From the NCBI GenBank assembly GCA_014898425.1, contig RCSZ01000005.1, positions 2,010,501 to 2,074,500 of the forward strand: a DNA stretch of 64,000 nt, written 5' to 3'. How positions within the stretch are numbered: the stretch's first letter is position 1; each line of letters begins with the position of its first letter. Source of the DNA: Botryotinia globosa (taxonomy: Eukaryota; Ascomycota; Leotiomycetes; Helotiales; Sclerotiniaceae). The translations under genes were made by a program, and so were the position numbers. The notes below the pieces were generated by a model that was not told where the DNA came from, ran no database searches, and saw only the letters and a program-made list of their open reading frames with translations. Below, piece after piece: positions 36,757 to 48,882 of this stretch.

Positions 36757-37939
36757 ACACATCTATACTCACACTCCCATGTTCAAATCTGAGATTAACA
36801 TATAAATACAAAATCCATCATGCTGATTACAGGAGAGGATGCAGAAAAGTTATATTTCTATACTTCAATATCCACTATCTATTTATGTATCAACACTTCC
36901 AACACAACATATCTAACCTCAAAACCAAGACCTGGTGGACTAAGATATATATCCTTTATATTCCTTCCCTTTTTCTTCCCTCTGCTTCCTCTTCCTCTTT
37001 CTCAAAATATAAATGGAAATGAATTAAATTCACAATATCTACCACCCACCTCACACTATCCACCACCCACCCACCTCACCTTATGCAATCACTCCTCTCC
37101 CTCCTCCTCCTCCTCCTCCTCCCAATAACCAAATCCCCCCAATCCCCACAAGAACAAATCAAAACCAAAAAGCCAAAAGCCAAAAGCCAATTCTTCCTCC
37201 TCCACTCCACACAATAAAATAACCTCATCATCCACCATCCACCATCCACATCACGTGCGAGACCTTGCACACAACAAAAGAATTAGGAAACAGGAACAAG
37301 AATAAGAATAAGAACAAGGATATACATCCATACACACACATATATATATATATGCATACATACCATCTAGAGAGAAAGATGCTCAAAAGAAGGAAAAAGA
37401 CCTCTCATCAATCCGAAACTCGATACTTGTCTAAACAATCACCAACAGTAAAAACCATAACAACAAGCACACTTAACCTTCCCTATGCATTCAAACCACC
37501 ATAATCAATCAACAAAGTCTTCATCATAATACCGCAAGAATCACATACTCACCCTATTTGTCAAGTAAATACCAAGAATCTTCGCATCTGCTATGGAGTA
37601 TTTCATGATATTTTCGTTTCATTTCATTTACTTCAAAGCTCATCGCTCATCTCATATCCCCGGAAGATATTTACCCATACTATTCTACGCATAGTGGATT
37701 CTCTTCTAAACTTTGTTGAAAATCTGACCCTCGATAAATTCTTCCATCATAAACCCATATCAACCCGTTCATAACCCCTCGCAATGCCCTACCCACCTAA
37801 AAACAAAAGCAAAAATTGAAAATGCGACACTGTTTGGTATATAGCAAGTATGCTCGCATCGCAATATCTTCGTCCAAAAATAAAAACTCCCGCTCCAAAA
37901 TAAATCCATGATAGGTAACACAATCGTAAACGGTCAGGA
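36757..37939. other. 3' flank of the choline sulfatase gene
   Basis: Contains a CCT/CTC run at about 37096-37122, a repeated 'aaaagcc' tract near 37166-37188 and an ATAT run near 37340. No supported gene. It presumably includes the sulfatase 3' UTR near its right end. Confidence 0.5.
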
Positions 37940-39718
37940 TTATTGACCATGAGCACCAGCTTGATCATAAACTACACTTCCCATACCACCAGCCCCCGAA
38001 CCACCCATACCAACACCTGCCAGATCTCTTCCTTGACTATCAACCGGAGGGTATCTAGCTCTCAATTCCAGATCATCGAGTGGGATATGTGATCTAATAT
38101 ATTTCTCACGACCATCATCATTCGGATTATGATCCCAGCTAGTAAATTTACCAACTTTAAGAGCACTCCAAACAAGTCGTCTTTGACGCTGAGAGAGTAG
38201 AACATCATTGGTGATTTTTTCGAAATCCCATTTTGCTGCAGCTTCAGCTTGGAAATCTCTCAAAAATCTGGTGGTTTCTTCGGTCATGAGTGGATGTTTG
38301 GTAGGGAGTGATGCAAGATTAACTACTTCCTTGGGATCATCGGCAAGATTGTAAAGTTGATCTGGATCTGCTGGACATGTGATGTATTTCCAGGGTCCAC
38401 GTCTAATCATCATCATTGGTGAAATGGTACCTTCACCACAGTACTCCGCAAAGACAGTATCAGATCCACCTGGACGCGATTGAAGATGTGGAAGAAGAGA
38501 TGAACCATCCATAGGAAGACCAGGCCATAATGCGACATTAGCAAGATCTGCCAATGTTGGAAGAATATCCAATGTAGAAACATTCTCGGATACGTGATGA
38601 GCATTGAAATATTTTGGATAGTGAACGAGAAGAGGAACTCGAACAGATGACTCAAAATAAGACATCTTGTACCAGAGACCACGTTCTCCAAGCATATCAC
38701 CATGATCGCCACTGAAAACAATGATTGTATTGTCATCAAGTCGACAATCCTTCAAGACTTGAAGTAATTTTCCAATGCAATCATCAACATAACTGACTGC
38801 TCCATAGTATGCACGTCTAGCTCTCTTGATTTGATCATCTGTGAATTCCTTACCCCAAAGGTCGCAAACTTTCAATAAGCGCTTGCTGTGTGCATCAAGT
38901 TCTTCTTGTGGAATCTTGGTCTCTGGTAGATCAATGTCAACACCTTCGTAGAGATCCCAGAACTTCTTTTGAATATTATAAGGATCGTGAGGATGAGTGA
39001 GGGAGACCTGAAATGAGACGTTAGTGAGAGGGAAATTTAAAATGGGCAATAGAAAACTTACCGTCATACAGAAAGGTCTAGTATTTGGTCCTTTACGAAC
39101 ATGATCATAAAGGAATTGAGTTGATTTATACATGACCTCCTCATCATAATCCAATTGGTTACTTCGTACACAAATACCAGCCTGTAAAATAGAACTAGCA
39201 TTGTGATACCATTCCAATCGTTTGTCTGGATCCTCCCAATTAACTGCCCAACCATAATCTCCAGGATAGATATCACTTGTCAAACGACTCTCATAACCAT
39301 GTAATTGTTCTCCAATAAAATGCATCTTTCCTGCCAATGTAGTTTCATATCCTGCTGCTCGCAGATAATGTGCGTATGTTGGAGTAGAAGGGTCGATCGA
39401 ACTGGCATTATCGTATGAACCAATTCTGCAAGGCAATTGACCAGTTACCATGGACATTCGAGAAGGTGCGCAAAGTGGCGAAGGGCAATATGCGGAATCA
39501 AAGACGACGGCATCTTTTGCAAGACCGTCCAGATGTGGTGTCTGGATTTGTGATTTTGGGTTGTGCATTTTGAGCAAGGGTGCTGCCAACTGATCTGCCA
39601 TAATATATAGAATATTTGGCTTCGAACCTGAAGGCATATTGTTGGCCTGGTTGAAAGGAAAGGCAGCCTTTTTGTCAAGCCTGGGGGAGGAAGGAACTGT
39701 GTTCAAATCTGGAGCCAT
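37940..39718 (-). CDS. Choline sulfatase
   Basis: The model is complement(join(37940..39007, 39062..39718)), 574 aa. The 54-nt intron (GTAAGT...TCACTAAC...CAG) is a multiple of three and has no stop, so an unspliced reading looks continuous with 18 extra residues. The N-terminal domain has PNILYIMADQL (metal-binding Asp42) and the sulfatase signature CAPSR, whose Cys83 would be converted to formylglycine. After splicing it reads SLTHPHDPY. HGDMLGERGLWYK and a C-terminal segment with WDFEKITNDVLLSQRQRR match the choline-sulfatase-specific C-terminal region. The enzyme releases choline and sulfate from choline-O-sulfate, a fungal sulfur store. No signal peptide is seen, so it is probably intracellular. 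Neighbours give no pathway link. Confidence 0.93.
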   Translation of the reverse strand: MAPDLNTVPSSPRLDKKAAFPFNQANNMPSGSKPNILYIMADQLAAPLLKMHNPKSQIQTPHLDGLAKDAVVFDSAYCPSPLCAPSRMSMVTGQLPCRIGSYDNASSIDPSTPTYAHYLRAAGYETTLAGKMHFIGEQLHGYESRLTSDIYPGDYGWAVNWEDPDKRLEWYHNASSILQAGICVRSNQLDYDEEVMYKSTQFLYDHVRKGPNTRPFCMTVSFLLPILNFPLTNVSFQVSLTHPHDPYNIQKKFWDLYEGVDIDLPETKIPQEELDAHSKRLLKVCDLWGKEFTDDQIKRARRAYYGAVSYVDDCIGKLLQVLKDCRLDDNTIIVFSGDHGDMLGERGLWYKMSYFESSVRVPLLVHYPKYFNAHHVSENVSTLDILPTLADLANVALWPGLPMDGSSLLPHLQSRPGGSDTVFAEYCGEGTISPMMMIRRGPWKYITCPADPDQLYNLADDPKEVVNLASLPTKHPLMTEETTRFLRDFQAEAAAKWDFEKITNDVLLSQRQRRLVWSALKVGKFTSWDHNPNDDGREKYIRSHIPLDDLELRARYPPVDSQGRDLAGVGMGGSGAGGMGSVVYDQAGAHGQ

Positions 39719-39941
39719 GGTGATGATGCTACTTAATCTTCTATATTATGAAGATCAGATTCGAGATATTCTGTTGCGAGTTGAGTTTCAATAGAAGTAA
39801 ACCAAATATGGGGGAACTTTGTATTGTAAATAAAAGTAAGGTGCAATACTCTGGGGAAATGATGTGATCAAGAGATCAATGAGTAATGAGATGCAAACTA
39901 CCAGAAGAGTAGTTTGAGCTAGGGGAAGTGGTGAATGTATG

Positions 39942-39973
<32 letters not shown>

Positions 39974-40150
39974 CCGAGTGAATGAAGAGCTCGGAAGAAA
40001 GAAGGAGAAAGAGGGAGAAGGGTGAAAGAAAGAAGGAAAAGACACATATATATGGAATGGAACTGAGTGTTGGAAATACCTACCTAGTACCTACCTACCT
40101 AGCGGTGAGTAATTCTGTTGACTGAGAGTTTGAACGTATTGGAAATACTT

Positions 40151-40257
40151 AGGAAGGGAAGGGAAGGGAAGGGGAGGGGAGGGGAGGGGAGGGAGGGAAG
40201 GATAGGAAAGGAAAGGAAAGGAAAGGAAAGGAAAGGAAAGGAAAGGAAAGGAAAGGC
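40151..40257. repeat. Purine-rich AGGGA / AAGGA pentanucleotide array
   Basis: Runs of GGGAA, GGGGA and then GGAAA units. One strand is wholly purine over about 100 bp, which could favour triplex-like structure. Confidence 0.9.
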
Positions 40258-40328
40258 AAGGAGTGGTGGGATGGTTGCCGTATACCTACATCTCGATTGG
40301 GTAAGTGGTGATGTGGATTGTAGTTGTG

Positions 40329-40392
40329 GAGTCTTTCTTGAGTCTTTCTTGAGTCTTTCTTGAGTCTTTCTTGAGTCTTTCTTGAGTCTTTC
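40329..40392. repeat. 11-bp tandem repeat (GAGTCTTTCTT)n
   Basis: Nearly six copies of an 11-bp unit, giving repeated Arg/Lys/Ser/Glu-rich readings on the minus strand. Confidence 0.95.
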
Positions 40393-41301
40393 GGTATATT
40401 TTGGTGTATTTTGGGAACTTTGGACTTTGGACTTTGGACTCTGGAGGGGAAAATGTTGCGATTTGGAAGTGTCTTGCGTGATAACATTGACGCTAAGCCT
40501 ATTTCGATCAGTCAAACTGATGGATCGGACCCTGCGTGTTCCCTTACAAAGTAGTTTGATGAGCGATTGAAATGGCGATATACTAAGAAAACTAAACTGA
40601 ATCGAGTACTATTCAATTCCCTTTTGTAAACAAGAATAGACTTGAAACTATTTTATATTTTCATAATATAAAACCTTACTAGAGGCTTTTAATTATTAAA
40701 CTATAGGGACTTTTGGGGCTCTTCAAGTCTATTTCAATTGCTAATATAATATTTTATTTTTCTAAAAGTTTTATTAATTAATCACATCTATTATTCAATA
40801 TAGAGTTTCGATTGTAATTAATTGATTGAATTAAAAAGAAAGTGGTTATAGTTTTTACTTATATTCAATATAAATTGAAGTATTTCATTGGAGTGTTTTA
40901 TTAATATTTATATTTATATTTTCTATGATTCTTTATTAGATTTAAGTTGTAATTAGTATATTTTCCCTTGTCTCTTGTCTCTTGTCTCTTGCCCCTTCCC
41001 CTTCCCCTGGTCATCATAATAAACCTCATCATCAGAAATGGACGATCTGACAGAATTCTATTTGGTTACTATGATAGTAACTACCTAGGTACTCTCATGC
41101 GTATAACGTTGTATCAGGAAGTTTGAAGCACAGCATCGAGTACGTAATAGAAGTAAGTACTCTTGTCTTGCTCACAACACACAGTCTATTCATGGGTCAG
41201 CTGGATTCATCCATAATTTATGGCTTCTAACTTCCAGCCCTTCTATCTTACTGCCTTTAAAAGTTCTCAACACCTCGAGAGTCGAGATACTCACGAATCA
41301 C

Positions 41302-41358
41302 GATACACGCACACGATACACGCACACGATACACGCACACGATACACGCACACGATAC
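41302..41358. repeat. 13-bp tandem repeat (GATACACGCACAC)n
   Basis: About 4.4 perfect copies, period 13. Confidence 0.95.
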
Positions 41359-44300
41359 CTTCATGTTCCCTCACGTTCTCTCAAAAGTGGAGAGAATCCT
41401 TCATGGAATGCTGGTTACGGTATGATATCGCTGCTGTTTCCTTGTGCTCTTGATTCCTTCTATCACGATGCGGATGAAATATCTGGTCAACCGTCAATGT
41501 GATATGTGATACGTGTTGTCCATCACTACTCCACCTCCCATGTTATTACCCCAACCTTGGTGTCTCTCGAGTCTCCATTGTCCAATGCTCCCTCCACCTT
41601 GGATGGGTACTGGCCCCTGGGTTACTCTTATCGTGCAATCTGTTCCACGTCTCTTCTATCCGCTTCCCATAAGTGGAACTAAATAATGCCGTCTAAGTTC
41701 TATCCTTCCACCGGGTAGCGGTAAATACCTACATGGTATGTACTACTACCTACCTACCTACCTACCTAGGTCATCAAATCAGACACCTGATATATATAAG
41801 CCACGTGTCAAAAATCAGTGTGGTAGAGGAGGCTATGTTCTTCCTCCAGCTACCATTTGTTCTTCGAGTCTTGTGCTAAAACTTCATTGACATTCGATAA
41901 AAGCAGCCAGCGTACAGTACTTTGTACTTTTTTCATGACTGACTAGCTGTACTCGAGCTATGTCAGCCGGCCTCCTCTTTTCTTCAATATTATATTTGTT
42001 TTTTCCATCCTAGTCAAGCATTTCTTCAGCCTTGCATGTAATGTGTGAATCCAAGTGGATTCAAGTGACCATTAACATGATCAATATTCACATATTCTAG
42101 CCTCGCGGATGCAAAGACAAATTCAAGATTCACCCCATCCATGGTTTTCACAGTTGCTCAAATCACATCGCTGGTGCCTTCATCGTTCCTGAACTTATGT
42201 TTCCACTTGACGGCTTCTACTTCCAATCAAGTTAGTTGAAAATATCACGCAATTTCTTTCGGAATTCATTGGACAAGATGATAATATTTTAAGCTTCTTT
42301 AGTGGAAGGATACTTATTTGAGGCCGGGTAATGATCAAGAAGCACGCGAGCAGTTGAAGATTCAATTCGACAATTCGAACCTCTCAATTTTTGGAATATT
42401 CTATATAATCCGAGCACCTTCCATGAGCGCAATCGTTTGTAGAGTTTCAAATCTGTCTTCGAGAATTATGCGCGTAAAACGTTACATTCGATTGCGAAAA
42501 GGAATCGATCACTTTTCTCAGCTCGCCATCAGCACCATCAACTGGACAAAAATTCCTTAAATGGTCAACGAATACTAACACGCGTATCATCTAATTCATA
42601 CCATCTTTGGACGCGAATTCGTGGCTGTCAATCGTGGAAGATTGGTTGGGAAAAGTTTCCCTCCCATGAAATTCTTATCGGAAATGCGATATCATCACAA
42701 GATATCAGAGATAGGACAACCAATCGGGAACAATGTGGTAGTCCACAAAATACTTCAAATACACGATGAATGCCAGATCGAACCATTCATGTGATTACAC
42801 GATTCTTTATCCATAGCTTTGATGTCAAAGATGGTAATAATATCCATACAGGAATTCTTGAATATTTTCTACGTAAATGTTACCTGATTCGGAATCACCG
42901 ATGGTTTTGTCAATGCATATCATCGCACAGACTTCGATTCATACCCAAGTAAGAGGAGGCTGGGATATGCACTTCCGTTCAGGATGCATTGGTTTGGAAA
43001 AGACGTGGAAAAGAAAGATGAGGTCTTGTGACTTTGATAGCTAGTGGCGAGTGCAAGAATCAATAAAGCGGGGAAGAACATCATGCTGGATAACCTTTTC
43101 AATATTGGATGGGACAACAACACTAAAGCATTGCGATGAACAACGCTTCCAAATCTCAAGTTCTCTTGCCTGGAATGGGTATCCAAGGGGTCAAGTTTTC
43201 GCCGCTGTGTCATAGACAGGGTGACTGATCAAACCGAGTAATGTCAACATACAGATTACAGCTGCCAAGTCGAGATCTTCAAATATTTGAGAGCAAGTCA
43301 GAAAATATGATCACATGCCCACTGCATTTCTGGATCGCCTTGGGCATCACCCAGCCGAACTAAATGATTCAGTTCAGGGCGAGTATCACAAACCACAACT
43401 CCAAACTTCCAAAGTAAGTCTTTGTTTCACCAAATTTCTTCTTGTCAGAACATGAATTTGTGATGAGGTCTGCACGATACTGTGAATTGAACGATGTATG
43501 GTTTTGCCGTTATTCATCATCCCTAGTCTAACGACGGGGCCTTGGTATTCCAAGCACGGATGTAGATCTCATCTTGGCTACTATGCTTGACAGACTTCCA
43601 TCATCACTTCTGTCATGATCAACCGAACCTGAGTTGTTGTCTCTCGTATGTTTAAACTCGCGTTACACATTCTATGCCGAGCATCCTTCTTGGTTACTCG
43701 TTTCACGATTCATCGCTGGCCGATCTGGTTTTCATAAATTGGCGATATATCTTAGCATCGAATCGTGTTTTCGTGCTCAGCACTCTCCTCGTTCACTTCT
43801 CGAGAGCCGCGTTTTATTACAATACATAATTGGCCGAGTACTTTGAATACACCACTCACTACAGTACGAGTTCAATAATTAAATTCAGTTGTACTACCCT
43901 TTCATTCTTTCGAAGTTACCAAGATTTATCGTGAGAGCTTTACTCAAGGCTTCTTTAAGTAAGTGCTTACGGATTCTCGAGAACATCGCTCAGTACATAC
44001 TCGGCGAGCCCAATTGAGTTTGTCATTTACTGCTTTTCTATACCCCAGCTCTGATCATACGATAGTGGCGAGGAAGATTTTTGAGAATCTACAGTGATAG
44101 CGCCGTCCTTGACAAAAACCTTTTGATCACAGATGCGCTCGCTTTGATAATTCTATCACATATACATGCCATCCATCCATTCATCATGCAAATTCCATCA
44201 GCTACCAGTACCATTATGTCAGCAATGATTTTCCAAAAAGAAAAAAGAAAAAACCACGGAGAATGCTGGCGTATAGTGTGCCATTTTGGGAGGAAGGCAG

Positions 44301-45390
44301 TCGAGATGTTTCGCTTCCTAGACTTGAGGTAGTAGCCAGACGGAAAGAATAAAAGTCAATCGTAGTTGGCCTTTGCTCTTTTTGGATGTCACGAGAGCTC
44401 TATAGTTATGGGGTTGCCCCAAGAATATCATACTTGGTCTTTCTTGCATCTAAAATCATGTAGGTGATCGAAATCAATTCTTGTGCAGAATGCATGTCAT
44501 TCATCATTCAATTGCCCCCCACTTCTCTACATCTTTTGTTCAATACTCTATCTTGATTCAAATCTCATAGATTCGTTTCAAATTTGTTCTAGCGATTTTG
44601 TCTCTCATGAGCGCAATAAATTCTTCGAGTCGACTTGGAACTACCCGAGTATACAACAATACAAGTTAATGTTCAATATCGTTATCTGCGTGTTCATGCG
44701 TAGAGATTATCACAGAGCGCTTAACCCAAAATTTCCACGGCCAACATTATCTTCGTACGACACCCCAAGCTTTACACTCAAGACTAGAAGCGCGGACAAA
44801 AATCCATGAGGATCAAAAGTCTCTAGTTACAGCCTGCCAATGGCCAACAAACAAATTATGGGGCTACCAAACAAAATATAAGTGGTTTAAATCAATCAAA
44901 TAAGCGATATTTTAGAGATATCAGGGGAACATTCAAAAGGTCGCGTACTTAATACAGTCCTTTACGCCACATTTGGGTCGTAGATTTGGTACTTTAGACT
45001 GAAAAGTTGGTGTGATTGGAGATGAGACGATAAGTTGAGTGAAAACGGACAGAATTAATACCTAGGCCAAGAGGGATAAAAATAAAGGTTCTGTTGGAAT
45101 TTAACCTTCATATAGACCGTTGATTATGAAGAAATGTTTGAAGACATTATTTGATGAGAGATAATTTTCATAAAGTAGGTTGTCGTCCATGTACATATTT
45201 TTCTTTTATTGTCTGTCAAGTCAACGGATCTACTTACTTTTCACGTTCATTACAATACCACTTGTCGTTCGTTCGTGCAATAAATCAATCATTCAATCAT
45301 TTTGCATTCTTATTTATTTCTTCCTGTCCTAATCTTATACTCTATATCCCGGGATCGATGAGAGCTAGATAAATCATACTAAATTTCACC

Positions 45391-46284
45391 ATGAAACATA
45401 CATTCCCTTCCCTATCACACATCGCTCTCTCCATTCTCTCCATCTCCATTACCCTTCCTTTGACTCACGCTGGCACTCCTCCCAAAATTCCAGGCTTCAC
45501 TCTAACATGGTCGGACTCTTTTTCTGGCTCCGCAGGTTCACTTGCCTCCTCCTCAAAATGGGAATATGAAACCCCCGCCACAAACCAAAACAACGAGATC
45601 CAACACTACACATCATCCCCACAGAACGCTAACCTCTCCGGTTCCTCCACCCTCTACATCACCCCTCTCTATTCGTCCGGAGAATGGACTTCCGCGCGCA
45701 TAAGCACCTTGCAAAGTTGGGGATGCGCCAACGGCGCCGAAATGATCGTTTCCGCCAGCATCAAAATGGGTAGCAGCGATCCCACCCATCAACAAGGTAT
45801 CTGGCCCGCCTTCTGGACTCTCGGCGAAAGCTTCCGAATCGATTACATGTGGCCCGAGTGCGGCGAATGGGATATCATGGAGCAGGTCAACGGGGCATCC
45901 GCAAACGTGGGCACGATCCACTACGGCAGCGCGTCGTACCCGCTCGCGATCGGATCGCCCAATGCGTGGTTCGATCGCTCGGCGTGGCACACGTACGGCA
46001 TCCGCATCTCGCGGGTGGGAAACTGGCAGTCGCAGAGTATCACGTGGGAGCTAGATGGGAATGCGTATTTTACGGTTACCGGGGCCATGGTGGGAAATTA
46101 TGCTAGTTGGGTGAAGTTGGTTGGGCAAACTTATTTTGTTATCTTGAATGTGGCGGTTGGGGGTATGTATCCGGGTATGCCGAATGTGTTGACTAAGGGG
46201 GGGATGGGGAGTGGAATGGAGGTGGGGTTTGTGGCGGTTTATAATGGGGTTGGGGCGGGGGCGGGGGCGGGGGGTGGTTGGTGA
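45391..46284 (+). CDS. Secreted GH16-family endo-beta-glucanase-like enzyme
   Basis: An intronless 297-aa frame. Residues 1-27 form a signal peptide (hydrophobic core IALSILSISITLPL, cleavage near THA-G), so the protein is secreted. The catalytic GH16 motif GEWDIMEQ is at 158-165, giving Glu159 as nucleophile, Asp161 as helper and Glu164 as acid/base. Upstream, GIWPAFWTLG and downstream DRSAWHTYGI are typical of the same fold. GH16 enzymes of this type cleave beta-1,3 or mixed beta-1,3/1,4 glucans in fungal or plant walls; the substrate cannot be fixed from sequence alone. The C terminus ends in a Gly/Ala-rich tail with no obvious GPI signal. No other carbohydrate-active gene is adjacent. Confidence 0.93.
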   Translation: MKHTFPSLSHIALSILSISITLPLTHAGTPPKIPGFTLTWSDSFSGSAGSLASSSKWEYETPATNQNNEIQHYTSSPQNANLSGSSTLYITPLYSSGEWTSARISTLQSWGCANGAEMIVSASIKMGSSDPTHQQGIWPAFWTLGESFRIDYMWPECGEWDIMEQVNGASANVGTIHYGSASYPLAIGSPNAWFDRSAWHTYGIRISRVGNWQSQSITWELDGNAYFTVTGAMVGNYASWVKLVGQTYFVILNVAVGGMYPGMPNVLTKGGMGSGMEVGFVAVYNGVGAGAGAGGGW

Positions 46285-47231
46285 TGGGATGGATGGGATG
46301 GGATGGTGTATTGGTGGGTGCATTGGGAGTGTAGGATGGACGATGAGGGGGGGGGTTTCTTTCTTTCTTTCTTTTATAATCCCCTTCTTTGATTTATGAT
46401 CGCGATTGTGATATGAATTCGAATATGAACATTCAGACTTCTAGCTTGGATTTGGCTTTGCTTTTTACTTTTACTAGGAGATGCGATATTGAAGGCGGAA
46501 AGCAGGAGTTTTTTTTTTCCTTTTCTTTTTTCCATCTTTTCGATTCTTTTTTCCTTTTCTTTTTTCTTTTTCTTTTTTCCATGTTTTAAATTCTTAGTTT
46601 TCTGAATGTTAATATTAGGATACTAGAAATTCAGAGAATTTCTACATTTAGTACAAGTTTCCCTAAAAGAAAAAAAAAAGAAAAAAGGAATCCATCTCAT
46701 ATTCATCGGAATCCAGAATCTAGAATCCAAAATCTTCGTTTGTGGAAAATAGTATATATATATAATATAGATATAGGCGCATTACATAGTCTTAGTATAA
46801 CTATATAGATCGAATCGATTATGAATTTACTACTACTACTATGTATGTATATGTGTGTATATTTGTTCTTGTTTTTGGAGGAGAGATTTGATATATGCAT
46901 ATAAGATGAGAATTCTCTAGTGCGGAATGTTTCATATAACTAGTGAAAAGAGTTTATTTCTACGTCTTAACTTTTAAATTTCTGTTCATCTCCAAGTGTT
47001 TGTCTGGATTTTGGGGTTTGGGGTTTGGGGTTTGTATTCCTTTGTTTGTAGAGTGAATTTAACTAATTGAGAAGCTTTTGATTTCTTTTCTTTGAACTTT
47101 TCCTGGAGTTTGAGAGTTTGGAGGGGATTGAGAGGGGGAGGGGCGGGGTTGGCTGTTATTATTGTTGCGAGGTTGCTGTCGGCATGACGAATGAAGAGTG
47201 AAAAGGTTTGTTGCTGTTGCTTAATACTTTT

Positions 47232-47299
<68 letters not shown>

Positions 47300-47774
47300 A
47301 AATTATAAAGGTGTTTATGTATTGGTGTATTGTTGATTTGATGTGATCTTATATCTCACTACTCTCTCGAGTCTCGAGTATTGACAAATGAGGAATCAGG
47401 TGAATTTTCTACAGGAGCATCTACTTGATCTACATATTATGATTAAACAATGGATGCCCGAGACACGAAAATGTTTCCTGAAGCGAGACATTGTAAATAT
47501 TAGTTTGGGTGGGTTGGAAGGTGGAATCTTGATGAGAGGAGAGAGCTTTTATAGTTGCGCGGGGGTGATTTTTCAAGAGTTCGTTTAAGAAATAAGACGT
47601 AGATTACTCAGTCGTTTTCAGATATCACGCAGCGGCGACAATAATACCTTCTAACTTTTGTTATATACAAAAACACCATTTAAACTGAATTTCATCTAAT
47701 CTTTGTTTCATCATTTCGTCAGCTCACGCTTCCGAAGCTCTGAGCATTGTCAAATCCGTAAACTTGAGTGACCA
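46285..47774. other. Intergenic region with homopurine/pyrimidine and ATG repeats
   Basis: Contains a TTTTC-rich tract (about 46506-46585), a 'ggggttt' repeat near 47012-47032 and an (ATG)n microsatellite. The ORFs of 62-66 aa have no motifs. Confidence 0.5.
47232..47299. repeat. (ATG)n microsatellite, about 22 copies
   Basis: Perfect trinucleotide array of about 68 bp, likely length-polymorphic. Confidence 0.97.
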
Positions 47775-48663
47775 ATGTCTTCCCTACTCACTATCAGCCA
47801 GAAATTGAAGGGAAGAACTAATAGGTATACAGTCAGCAAAATTTATAAGAGTTCGTTTTTCTAGCACAGTATGTTCTATACAACCACTAATTCGATACTT
47901 CTGCTGACCAGAATCTCTTGAAGAGATTCAAAAGAACAAAATGTCATTGTTAAGAGTATACGTGGTCACTGGCGACTACAAAATGTCATTGTTAAGAGTA
48001 TACGTGGTCACTCTACAGAATGAAGCAGATGTTCTCAAACGATTCCAATCTAGAGCGCCATCTCTTCGACCGCTGATCGATGAGATTGTTGATCCTATCG
48101 ATCCGCCAACCACTGTTCTTAAACACTTAGACGATGATCTCATGACTGAAACTTACAAGAAAAGACTTACAAAGCTTGAACTCAAATTCGTCGCCAGAAG
48201 AGTGTTGGAAGCTTTGCAAGTTTTGCACGAGGATGGTTGTATTCATACCGGTATGCATTAATGTTTCTTCCTACGATAGAAGTTACAAATTCTAAACATG
48301 TGTAGATGTGAAACCGGATAATATTCTCGTGAATCATGGGAACGGCAATGAACGCTTTTCTGAAGCCCAGCTTGCTGATCTTGCAGGTACTGTATCCGTA
48401 AATTCAAAATGGGCAAAGGAGGGCCATATAGTTGGGACATCTTCATGGCGCAGTCCAGAAGTTCTTCTCGGTATGCCGTGGGGGACATCATCTGATATTT
48501 GGTCTTTCGGTTGTTCGGTAAGTCATTGCTTTTTCTTCTGGCATTAGAACACTTCCAATCTTTGTACTCATTGTACAATTTCTAGATATTGATGCTTATT
48601 TACAGCGATCATTATTCTTTCAATTCTCGAAATGGGGGTGCTGAAGTAGATGTTGGAGGATGA
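47775..48663 (+). pseudogene. Truncated fungal protein-kinase pseudogene
   Basis: Four exon-like blocks keep matching splice phases: 47775-47868, 47912-48250, 48306-48517 and 48586-48663, with introns of 43, 55 and 68 nt. Block 1 (LKGRTNRYTVSKIY) looks like an N-lobe start but contains an in-frame TAG at 47862. Block 2 has LKHLDDDL and VARRVLEALQVLHEDG and joins block 3 to form HTDVKPDN, the catalytic-loop motif. Block 3 gives LADLAGTV in place of DFG, then GTSSWRSPE and SDIWSFG. Block 4 stops soon after, so most of the C-lobe is missing. The part from 47941 alone would encode 199 aa. A 42-bp in-frame duplication lies at 47941-48012. The glycine loop and the VAIK lysine are not recognisable. 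A non-functional relic is most likely. Confidence 0.8.
47941..48012 (+). repeat. 42-bp-period direct duplication in the kinase relic
   Basis: A 30-bp identical segment beginning ATGTCATTGTTAAGAG occurs at 47941 and again at 47983, separated by 12 bp. The period keeps the reading frame and adds 14 codons. Confidence 0.95.
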
Positions 48664-48882
48664 GTGGTGGGAAACTGAATAGAAAGTCGATCAATTATGA
48701 CGGTGCATACATAAGCGCTGGATATGATCTCAATTGGTTTGCGGAAAAATGCCTGGAATAGCATCATCAATAGAATACCCTTCGTGTTTCAACTTACTTA
48801 TTCTTAAAGTTTTCTTCTGATCCTCGTGCGTGGCCTTAAAATGGACAGCTTCGATAGAGAATTGCCAATACGTCTTACAATG

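Larger units (their letters stand above)
39719..45390. other. Long intergenic region without a convincing gene
   Basis: About 5.7 kb. It starts with the sulfatase promoter region (including a TATATG/TA run near 39943-39972), then repeats, then an A+T-rich patch (about 40600-40970), then ordinary composition. ORFs reach at most 138 aa, and the longest are readings of repeats. The minus-strand frame at 42920-43213 has a hydrophobic stretch after an internal Met (MMFFPALLILALATS) but nothing else to support a secreted protein. The 108-aa frame at 44483-44809 has no motif. Confidence 0.45.

Noticed and set aside
36504..37022. 172-aa Tyr/Ile/Thr-rich frame
   Set aside because: Driven by the ACATATAT microsatellite, with no conserved feature.
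40099..40515. 138-aa minus-strand frame
   Set aside because: Made of the 11-bp repeat and the purine-rich array; low complexity.
40633..40735. Inverted 'aatagacttgaa' / 'ttcaagtctatt' pair as a small MITE
   Set aside because: Arms are only about 12 bp and no target duplication was found.
42920..43213. Possible small secreted protein on the minus strand
   Set aside because: The hydrophobic stretch follows an internal Met only, the mature part would be ~35 residues with one Cys, and there is no promoter or splice support.
45613..45990. 125-aa minus-strand frame over the GH16 gene
   Set aside because: Shadow of the glucanase coding sequence; no independent support.
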